DNA of 64,000 nt from Candidatus Aegiribacteria sp. (GTDB lineage Bacteria; Fermentibacterota; Fermentibacteria; Fermentibacterales; JCC-6), in the NCBI GenBank assembly GCA_030594645.1, contig JAUVEU010000001.1, positions 17,405 to 81,404 on the forward strand. The letters run 5' to 3'. Made by a program: the position numbers and the translations under genes. Shown here in pieces: positions 16,934 to 23,867 of this stretch. Positions within the stretch are counted from its first letter, which is position 1; each line of letters opens with the position of its first letter. The notes beneath the pieces were generated by a model, which was not told the origin of the DNA, did no database searches, and worked only from the letters and a program-made list of their open reading frames with translations.

Positions 16934-18874
16934 ATGAAAAAGGGGTCATTATTACTTGCTCTTCTTCTGATCACTGCTGGTAGTGCTGTAGCACTACCTT
17001 CCTATCTGGGTCTGAGGGGACTCAACCGCACAGTTGATGCTGAACCTATAGGAGCAGGAGAATACTCATTTGGGTTATTCTCTTTCCTCGGATTGAGCAG
17101 CGATACACGCACTGCCTATCTTTCCGGTGATTCCGTAGATGTTACCGATACAGAATACGACGGTACCTTTTACCTCACCTCTGCTATAGGACTTGGCGCA
17201 AATGTTGAACTCGCTGGAAGAATTTCCTACATCTGGAACTGTTTAAAAAGGGATGATGTCGCAGGAAGAACCGATCTAAGCGGAGGAGACTGCGAGAACG
17301 ATGACGGCTTCAGCGAAGCTCGCCTTGCTGCGAAATTCTCGACAAATCCCATGGAAGGTTGCTGGATAGGCATAATGCCATGGGTTGGTTTCAGTATTTA
17401 TGACGGCGGGAACAGCCGTTATGTAATCAACAACAATGAATACGACGGAATATGGTACGCGGGCCAGCCTATGTTCGAACTCCGCAGACCGATGATCGGA
17501 GTTGAAGGTGTTTCGGGTGGTGCTGATCTGCTGTTTTCAAAAGACCTGAACCCGGTTACACTCCATGTAAACCTTGGTTACCATTACTTCAAACAGCATT
17601 TTGAGTATACTGATTACAGATATACTTCATCCGGCTGGACCGACAGCACTCACGTAGACATGTATATTGAAGATCCTGTCATGCACTTCGCAGCCGGTGT
17701 TGAATATCCTCTGGAAAAAGTCACGCTTTTCACTGAGCTTGAATGGCGTCACTTTATGAAAAGGGACTGGGAAGAAGGCGACGGCGAAAACTTCGATGAC
17801 TGCATTACTCTCTCTCCCGGTATCAGGATACCCACAAACAGCGGACTTGCGTTCGATATAACAGGTTCCTTCACTCTGACTGATTTCGACGCTGAATACA
17901 ACGATCTCGGGCATAACGCTTATCAGAATGGCGGAAACCCGACAGACAGCGAGAGAGCTCGCTATGCGCCATTCCCTGAGGGTTATTCTCCTGAATGGGG
18001 TATTGGACTTAATGTCATGTACTCGAGCGATCTCCGTGCCGGTCCGAGTACTGCCGTTATGGCAGGCACCGTTACCGATGCTGTTACAGGAGAATTCCTC
18101 GCAGCTACGGTTGCATTCCCCGGAACCGCTGTTGAACCTGCTGCCTCTGATGCTGAAACGGGTTTCTACTCCGCAGAGCTTCCGGAGGGTAATGTTTCTG
18201 TGGCAGTCAACGCAGAAGGTTATATCGGAACCACTGAAGCCGTACAGGTTGCCGGTGGACAGGACTTCTCAACGGACTACGCTCTTCAGCCTGAACCCGG
18301 CACGATTGCCGGAAGTGTTATTGATATTGAGACAGGCCTTGCCGTCTCAGCAACAGTTTCAGTACCTGATGTTCCAGCAAGTGCCAGATCCGGCAGTGAT
18401 GGACTTTACAGCTTACAGGTTCCGGATGGTGTCTGGACTGTTACCGCTACTGCCGATGGTTACCTTGGAGAAAGCGCTCCAACTGAAGTCGCAAGCGGTG
18501 AAGATGTAACAGTTGATTTCCAGCTCCAGTCCGTTGCTTTCGAGCCGGTCTACTTCGATGTTAACGTTTATAACATCAAGTCTGAGTTCACAGGTCTTCT
18601 TGATGAGATCGCAGATAAGATCATTGCAAATGATCTTGTTGTGCAGATCTGTGGTCATGCTGATTCTGACTATACAGAGGAATTCAACATGACTCTCAGT
18701 GAAGACAGAGCCTTGGTCATTTACGATTACCTGGTTGATCGTGGAGTCAGCGCCGGAAGTCTTTCGACAATCGGTTACGGTGAAAACAAACCAGCAGTTC
18801 CCAATACTACTAATGCCAACAAGTCTCTCAACCGTCGTGTTGAGTTTGTTGTTCGATCTGTGAGAACTAACTAG
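16934..18874 (+). CDS. OmpA-family outer-membrane protein with two CarboxypepD-reg-like domains
   Basis: 646 residues. Signal peptide ending at AVALP. About residues 20-375 form an outer-membrane barrel (alternating strands such as YSFGLFSFLGLSS and HVNLGYHYFKQHFEYTDY). Two carboxypeptidase-regulatory-like domains follow (about 378-455 and 457-535), each with a GxVxDxxTGxxxxATV start. The C-terminus is an OmpA domain (about 540-646) with GHADSDYTEEFNMTLSEDRA and NANKSLNRRVEF, which bind peptidoglycan. The protein anchors the outer membrane to the wall. RBS AAGGAAGG precedes the ATG; a perfect terminator follows. Inserting two CarboxypepD-reg domains before OmpA is less common. Confidence 0.88.
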   Translation: MKKGSLLLALLLITAGSAVALPSYLGLRGLNRTVDAEPIGAGEYSFGLFSFLGLSSDTRTAYLSGDSVDVTDTEYDGTFYLTSAIGLGANVELAGRISYIWNCLKRDDVAGRTDLSGGDCENDDGFSEARLAAKFSTNPMEGCWIGIMPWVGFSIYDGGNSRYVINNNEYDGIWYAGQPMFELRRPMIGVEGVSGGADLLFSKDLNPVTLHVNLGYHYFKQHFEYTDYRYTSSGWTDSTHVDMYIEDPVMHFAAGVEYPLEKVTLFTELEWRHFMKRDWEEGDGENFDDCITLSPGIRIPTNSGLAFDITGSFTLTDFDAEYNDLGHNAYQNGGNPTDSERARYAPFPEGYSPEWGIGLNVMYSSDLRAGPSTAVMAGTVTDAVTGEFLAATVAFPGTAVEPAASDAETGFYSAELPEGNVSVAVNAEGYIGTTEAVQVAGGQDFSTDYALQPEPGTIAGSVIDIETGLAVSATVSVPDVPASARSGSDGLYSLQVPDGVWTVTATADGYLGESAPTEVASGEDVTVDFQLQSVAFEPVYFDVNVYNIKSEFTGLLDEIADKIIANDLVVQICGHADSDYTEEFNMTLSEDRALVIYDYLVDRGVSAGSLSTIGYGENKPAVPNTTNANKSLNRRVEFVVRSVRTN

Positions 18875-18899
18875 CTGGAAGTTAAACCTGGTTCTTTCA

Positions 18900-18925
18900 G
18901 GGCGGGTCTTCGGACCCGCCCTTTT
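18900..18925 (+). terminator. Rho-independent terminator after the OmpA-family gene
   Basis: GGGCGGGTC (18900-18908), loop TTCG, GACCCGCCC (18913-18921), then TTTT. A nine-pair perfect stem with a stable UUCG loop. The stop of the convergent membrane-protein gene lies at its edge. Confidence 0.92.
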
Positions 18926-20964
18926 CAGTCTCTTAAAAGAGTGCCTGTCACTATTAGTACCACTGTGGTGATAAGGAGAGCCGTCTGAGCGCCGAGCAGT
19001 GGAAACAGGACAAGGGGCATGAGAAGAGCAGCAGCAGCGCTTCCCCCATGTTCTGCCAGATCCAATAAACCAATTCTCCTCGTATCCCCCGCTCTGAGGA
19101 ATGTTACCGCGACCGGGAAGGCCCCACCGCTTGCCACCCCGCAAACAGCAATTCCTATGAGAAGCAGTAAAGAGAGCAATCCGCCACCAAGCAGCCCCTG
19201 ATCGTACAGGTACAGAACAAGGACGGAAAACAGAGATGATATCCCTGAAAGAACAACCAGCTGTCTGAGATTATTGAAGACACCCTTATCCTGTCCGAGA
19301 GCGCCAAGAGCTCCACCGGCCATGAAAGTACCGGTAATAGCGCCTACAAGCACCCATGAATGGCCTGTAACAGCTTGAATAGCAACCAGAGCGATAATCT
19401 CAACGGATAATCCTATAAAACCTACCATACCCAGCGCCAGGGCAGGTTTGACCTTCCCGCTTAGAAACGCTGCTATGATCATTACAAATAAGCATAAGCC
19501 AGCTATAGGAATCGTAAGGTTGAGTTTCCTGTCATCACCTACTCGTATATCCCATAACTCGCAGGCAATTCGGAAACCTTCCGGATGAAGATCTGTATTT
19601 TTGCGTGCTGAAGCAGCTTGAAGCTGTTCCTCGACAGCAGACAATCTCAAGCGCGACAGGTCAAATGGAAGTGTACCGGAATTGACAAATACACCTGATG
19701 CTCCAATGGAATCCATTTTCTCCGCCAGTACTGAACCTTCAAATGATGGCTCCAGACCATTTCCCGCCAGAAGAACAAGACCCGAAGAAGGGAGAATTCT
19801 GCTCCAGCGAAACACACTCTCCGCAGACAGGAGTATGGATTTCGCCAGTTCCGCTTCAAGTGGATGCAATCTGTTTATCCCTCCGGGAAGATGGACAGCT
19901 GCAACACCATTCTCAGTAAGCCTGTCTGAGAGCAGTTCAAAGAATTCTCCTGTGAAGTACCTGTTGGAGAGAAGAGTCATAGGCTGGCCCGTAGACACAA
20001 TTACAAGATTCCAGAGCTCATCATTAACGGAAAGAAAACGTCTTCCGTCTCCCGCTATCGTTCCAGGAGGATATTCCGCAACTGAACATAGTGTCCTGTC
20101 TGGAACCAGGGTCAGAACACTGTCTACGGTCGGCCATTCCGATATGATCCCCGCCTCTTCCGGTGAAGAACCTATGTATAGAACCCGTGATGGCAGAGCC
20201 GCAATAAGAGGAACTATAACAATCCCCTCCGCTGATTCCAGCGAGGGCCATGTTGCCTCCAGCAAACCGCTCCTGAAAATAGCGTGCTGGCCGGATCGAG
20301 TTCCTGTAACCACCTCTCCGTATGGCGATGAGTGGGTGCTGACGCTTTCATACTCTTTGAAAGATTCTCCTCCAAGCCATACTCCCATCGACGCAGGTGC
20401 GCCGAACAGTAATCCTGCCAGAAGAACAGCTGAAACAGTCAGTCCGGGAACAGGTCTTCCACAGAGCAGCAGACCGACAGCAGAGACAGAGATACCAACA
20501 GCAAGCATTTCGAAAGCGAGCAGGTGCGGTGAAAGAAGGACGAATATCCCGCCACCAACTGCCGCGCCAAGAGCTTCAAGAGCGTATATTTTCCCTGGTC
20601 TGCAGAAGGCAAACGGCTGCACAAACACCATCCCGCCGATAAATCCTGCAGGAAGCACTGATAACGCAGTAGGAATTATCTCCAGTCTGGAAACAGTTAC
20701 TTGAAGAAATCCCATAATCGGAAGGAGAATCATACCCATTACCCATAGTAGACGGTGTTTTGAAGTCCTTCCGCCAACTGCGGCACCAATACCGGATCCG
20801 GCAATCCATGATGCAAGGACTATTCCGGATGTCAGTTCCGCCTGATGATGACCAAAAAGAGATTCTCTTAATACTACCGCCTGAATAATGACAGAAATCA
20901 ATCCCCCCGCAAAAGCAGCCAGCACGGGCAGGGATTTATCTTCAGTCTTCTGAATATGCCTCAT
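18925..20964 (-). CDS. Membrane protein with degenerate spermidine-synthase-like domain
   Basis: 679 residues from ATG at 20964, chosen because GGAG lies six bases before it. It has about six N-terminal helices (residues ~12-200), a soluble middle (~205-450) and about six more helices. The middle has the spermidine-synthase layout (SSPYGEVVTG, RVLYIGSS, AGDGRRFLSV, YFTGEFFELLSDRL), but the GGGxG motif has become GSSPEEAG and the acidic residue that binds the aminopropyl donor reads LVPDR, so polyamine synthesis is doubtful. It belongs to the fused transporter/spermidine-synthase-like group. Last gene of the AmmeMemoRadiSam operon, overlapping the preceding gene by 23 bases. Confidence 0.8.
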   Translation of the reverse strand: MRHIQKTEDKSLPVLAAFAGGLISVIIQAVVLRESLFGHHQAELTSGIVLASWIAGSGIGAAVGGRTSKHRLLWVMGMILLPIMGFLQVTVSRLEIIPTALSVLPAGFIGGMVFVQPFAFCRPGKIYALEALGAAVGGGIFVLLSPHLLAFEMLAVGISVSAVGLLLCGRPVPGLTVSAVLLAGLLFGAPASMGVWLGGESFKEYESVSTHSSPYGEVVTGTRSGQHAIFRSGLLEATWPSLESAEGIVIVPLIAALPSRVLYIGSSPEEAGIISEWPTVDSVLTLVPDRTLCSVAEYPPGTIAGDGRRFLSVNDELWNLVIVSTGQPMTLLSNRYFTGEFFELLSDRLTENGVAAVHLPGGINRLHPLEAELAKSILLSAESVFRWSRILPSSGLVLLAGNGLEPSFEGSVLAEKMDSIGASGVFVNSGTLPFDLSRLRLSAVEEQLQAASARKNTDLHPEGFRIACELWDIRVGDDRKLNLTIPIAGLCLFVMIIAAFLSGKVKPALALGMVGFIGLSVEIIALVAIQAVTGHSWVLVGAITGTFMAGGALGALGQDKGVFNNLRQLVVLSGISSLFSVLVLYLYDQGLLGGGLLSLLLLIGIAVCGVASGGAFPVAVTFLRAGDTRRIGLLDLAEHGGSAAAALLMPLVLFPLLGAQTALLITTVVLIVTGTLLRD

Positions 20965-22444
20965 CTTCTCCAAACACCTGGGCCTGAAAACGGTAGAGAG
21001 TAACTTCACCAAGATAGGCGTCAGGACTCAATCCGGCTTTCATACAGACACCTTCAAGAAATTCCTCTCTGTTCCAGCCCTGTTCAACCGGAACCTGAGG
21101 AAGAAGGACGCCGCTTCTGTTTCGGGAGGTTATCATCAATCCATCCGTTCCCACTCTTACATCATGCCAGTCCCCGAGTATCTGCAGGGGTGTAAGAACG
21201 GATATTTCGTATTCAAGATCAGGAAGTTCATCAGGCGTTACAGGCATAAAGCGTGGATCTTCCAATGCAGCCGACCGGGCCATCAGCGATACCGTTTCAG
21301 CAACAGGTCGAATCGGTCTCATAGAGCCAATACAGCCTCTGAGACTTCCGTTTCTCTTCAGCGTCACGAAAGCTCCGCGTGGAATCAGAAGCTCCCTGGG
21401 AATATCATCGTGCAGGTTAAAACCGGTATTCTCAACCGCCGCCTCAACAGACGCAATTGCGATCTCAAGGAGTTCTTCTTTCCCTTCTTCTGAAATGCTC
21501 CATTCCGACGGTTCAGGTTCTGGTGATTCAAATGCAATGGAAGCGTACCCGACAACCCGTGAATAGTCTCCGGAGACAGAAGCGCTCGTTGTACTCGACA
21601 GCAATTCGGATGTAACTCCGGGATAAAGAGCGCTGTAAGCCATGACAAGAGCAATTGGAAGCCTTCCGCAAGCAAACGTATCAAGGCCGGCCGGCAGTTT
21701 CTCTTCAGAAGTAACCTGAAGGAATTGATTTGCGTCACCACTTAGAATTGCTTCCACGGTTAGAGAATCAACAACTCTTGCCAGACTCTCGGCGGGATAG
21801 TGGGACAGATCACTGCTTGCCAGGACAAGCACTTTTTCATTGTACGCTTCCGCAAGGATTAACTCGGCCATGTATTGCAGCTCATTTGCTCCTGTGTAAC
21901 CTATCACGATCGGTACTATCCTGAAACCGGGTTCAATTGATCTCTGAAGAAACGGAATCTGAACTTCAAGGCTATGCTCCTCCTCGTGAGCAGCTGGAAT
22001 AAATGAAGCTGCTGGATGTGATTCCCTCAATCTGTCAGCTACATCTGCAGCAACCGGGACGCTTCCAAGAGGGGTAATGTAGAAATCTCCATCGAATACG
22101 GACATTCCCTGGAAAGCAGCACGGTGTGAAGGGCCGATGAGAACCACTACATCAAACTCAAGCCCATCGATAAGACTGAAGAAATCCGCTGCGGTGCCTC
22201 CGCTGTAAACGTATCCAGCATGCGGAACCACGCCCGCTATTATTGATCCGCTGGTACTCTTAACGACTGACGCTTCAATCAGTCTTTCCACCATGCTGCT
22301 CAGTTCAACAGGGTCCGAAGGATAGAACATCCCCGCAACAACAGCCGGCCTTGCTCTCCCTCTACCGGACACTTCTTCTTCTCCGGGGGAACTGTTCCCG
22401 CAGGCGGCAAACAGGACTAATGTGAACATTATAAATACTCTCAT
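20942..22444 (-). CDS. Fused AmmeMemoRadiSam proteins B (Memo) and A (AMMECR1), predicted lipoprotein
   Basis: 500 residues. N-terminus MRVFIMFTLVLFAACG looks like a lipoprotein signal (lipobox-like FAAC). Residues ~30-310 are a Memo domain with PHAGYVYSGG, IGPSHRA, EEHSLEVQIPF and SSDLSHYP; its metal-binding His positions are present. Residues ~325-495 are AMMECR1 with RGAFVTLKRNGSLRGCIGSM, the LRGCIG signature. In most genomes the two are separate cytosolic proteins; fusion behind an export signal is unusual. It starts four bases inside the stop of the small Tat-signal gene (ATGA) and overlaps the membrane protein downstream. The function of the system is not established. Confidence 0.9.
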   Translation of the reverse strand: MRVFIMFTLVLFAACGNSSPGEEEVSGRGRARPAVVAGMFYPSDPVELSSMVERLIEASVVKSTSGSIIAGVVPHAGYVYSGGTAADFFSLIDGLEFDVVVLIGPSHRAAFQGMSVFDGDFYITPLGSVPVAADVADRLRESHPAASFIPAAHEEEHSLEVQIPFLQRSIEPGFRIVPIVIGYTGANELQYMAELILAEAYNEKVLVLASSDLSHYPAESLARVVDSLTVEAILSGDANQFLQVTSEEKLPAGLDTFACGRLPIALVMAYSALYPGVTSELLSSTTSASVSGDYSRVVGYASIAFESPEPEPSEWSISEEGKEELLEIAIASVEAAVENTGFNLHDDIPRELLIPRGAFVTLKRNGSLRGCIGSMRPIRPVAETVSLMARSAALEDPRFMPVTPDELPDLEYEISVLTPLQILGDWHDVRVGTDGLMITSRNRSGVLLPQVPVEQGWNREEFLEGVCMKAGLSPDAYLGEVTLYRFQAQVFGEDEAYSED

Positions 22445-22614
22445 CCCGCAAGCTCCCTGAAGTAGTCCGCCTTTTTCCTTGATGTTTTCCCCACTGCCAG
22501 TTCTGCTGTTTCCTTTTCCTGCGGCAGCTTTCCTCCTGTAACAGCCGCAACCGCGGAGAGCAGCAACAGAACAGTACTTGAGAGAAATTTTCTTCTGCTG
22601 ATTTTACTTTTCAC
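22441..22614 (-). CDS. Small twin-arginine-signal protein in the AmmeMemoRadiSam operon
   Basis: 57 residues from a GTG at 22614, preceded by GGAGG. It opens with SRRKFLSSTVLLLLSAVAAV, a twin-arginine signal, and only about 30 charged residues (KETAELAVGKTSRKKADYF) follow. Start and stop overlap both neighbours (GTGA and ATGA), so it is certainly translated in the operon. In some bacteria the AmmeMemoRadiSam radical SAM enzyme itself carries a Tat signal; here that signal is a separate tiny protein. It may be a remnant, or a small Tat-exported or membrane-inserted partner. Confidence 0.65.
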   Translation of the reverse strand: MKSKISRRKFLSSTVLLLLSAVAAVTGGKLPQEKETAELAVGKTSRKKADYFRELAG

Positions 22615-23603
22615 TGTTCCTCCATTCCATTCCATACTCCGGCTACCGGAGATGAACAGCTGAAGCACTTTCCATTTATAATTCTGTTTTCCTCGATGAG
22701 ATATCCCTGTCTTCTTATGAGAACTTCATTGCAATTCGGACATGCTGTTACCATCCCATCCTCCGTAACTGCGTTCCCGACGTAAACATGATGAAGACCA
22801 ATCTCAAGAGCCCTTTCTCTAGCACTCTGTAATGTGGATACCGATGTAGGAGCCAGATCAGTCAGCCTGTACATGGGAAAAAACCTAGAGAAATGAAGCG
22901 GTGTATCAGCACCTGTGTTCTCCAGAATCCATCTGGCAAGCTCATCCAGCTCTCGAGAGTCATCATTCAGTGTCGGTACTATAAGATTCGTTACTTCAAC
23001 CCAGGTTCCGAGTTCCTTCAAAGTAGTTATCGTATCAAGTACAGGCTGGAGAGTTCCGCCGCATATATCTCTGTAATAACTGTCTTTCATCGATTTAAGA
23101 TCAACATTCACGGCATCGATGTACTCAGCGAGTTCGGTAAGGGGGCCCTGATTTATATACCCCGCCGTAACGAGGATATTCTTCAGCCCGGCCTCCTTTG
23201 CCAGTTTTGCTGTATCACGGGTGTATTCAAAATAAACAACTGGTTCCGTATATGTGTAGGCAATAGCATCGCAATTGTAAGAGATTGCCTGTTCAACAAC
23301 AGCCTCAGGGGGCAAATCGTAAGGTGTAACGTCTTCAGGGGCGGCCTGGGAAATCTCCCAGTTCTGGCAGAACTCACATCTGAGATTGCACCCTGCAGTC
23401 GCAATAGAGAATACATCGATTCCAGGGAGGAAATGAAAGAGCGGTTTCTTCTCAACAGGGTCAACGTGTACCGCGACAGGTCTTCCATAAACAAGGCTGA
23501 CAAGTTCACCATCAACATTCAATCTTACGCTGCACCTTCCCCTCTCCCCCGGAGAAAGGATGCATAAGTGAGGACACAGAACGCACTGAACCCTGTTACT
23601 CAC
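22611..23603 (-). CDS. AmmeMemoRadiSam system radical SAM enzyme
   Basis: 330 residues from GTG at 23603, chosen for AAGGAT eight bases before it; ATG at 23624 or 23612 is possible. An N-terminal Cys-rich segment (CVLCPHLCILSPGERGRC) comes before the radical SAM motif CNLRCEFCQN (CxxxCxxC). AYTYTEPVVYFEY, NVDLKSM and HFSRFFPMYR follow, as in the pyruvate-formate-lyase-activating-like AmmeMemoRadiSam group. The C-terminus has another pair of Cys-x-x-Cys motifs (CPNCNEV, CFSC), probably for zinc. The substrate is unknown. It overlaps the small secreted gene before it and the Tat peptide after it. Confidence 0.92.
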   Translation of the reverse strand: MSNRVQCVLCPHLCILSPGERGRCSVRLNVDGELVSLVYGRPVAVHVDPVEKKPLFHFLPGIDVFSIATAGCNLRCEFCQNWEISQAAPEDVTPYDLPPEAVVEQAISYNCDAIAYTYTEPVVYFEYTRDTAKLAKEAGLKNILVTAGYINQGPLTELAEYIDAVNVDLKSMKDSYYRDICGGTLQPVLDTITTLKELGTWVEVTNLIVPTLNDDSRELDELARWILENTGADTPLHFSRFFPMYRLTDLAPTSVSTLQSARERALEIGLHHVYVGNAVTEDGMVTACPNCNEVLIRRQGYLIEENRIINGKCFSCSSPVAGVWNGMEEQ

Positions 23604-23853
23604 CGATATCATCCTTTTCAGCATACCAGTCAGCGGTATGAAAAGTGATTATTCCACTTTCGAAGAGTTCCAGCATCCGTTCCATATCTACGTTCTCGAT
23701 CGGCTTTGCCCATGGACGGATCTCACTCCCGGCCATACGTACAAGAATCTGGAACAATCCGGAACCCGTGCTGTCCTGTTCAGGCAGAGGTTCCTCAGGA
23801 ACTGCCCCTGACAGAACAAAGAACATCAAGAGGAAAAATGCAAGTGCTTTCAT
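23596..23853 (-). CDS. Small secreted protein of the AmmeMemoRadiSam operon
   Basis: 85 residues from ATG at 23853, preceded by GGGAGGAG; an in-frame ATG at 23925 would run far into the peptidase gene. A Sec signal (MKALAFFLLMFFVLSG) is followed by an acidic Pro-rich linker and ILVRMAGSEIRPWAKPIENVDMERMLELFESGI. I recognise no family. It lies 14 bases after the M1 peptidase and overlaps the radical SAM gene start by 8 bases or more, so it is co-translated. Probably a periplasmic accessory factor. Confidence 0.68.
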   Translation of the reverse strand: MKALAFFLLMFFVLSGAVPEEPLPEQDSTGSGLFQILVRMAGSEIRPWAKPIENVDMERMLELFESGIITFHTADWYAEKDDIGE

Positions 23854-23867
23854 ACTCCTCCCTGATT

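Noticed and set aside
19682..20704. A 340-codon open frame on the plus strand opposite the membrane spermidine-synthase-like gene
   Set aside because: It lies wholly antisense to a gene with clear membrane and domain patterns; no ribosome binding site and Ser/Pro/Arg-rich composition typical of shadow frames.
22893..23567. A 224-codon plus-strand frame opposite the radical SAM gene
   Set aside because: The minus strand encodes the complete radical SAM protein with its Cys motifs; the plus frame has no known motif.
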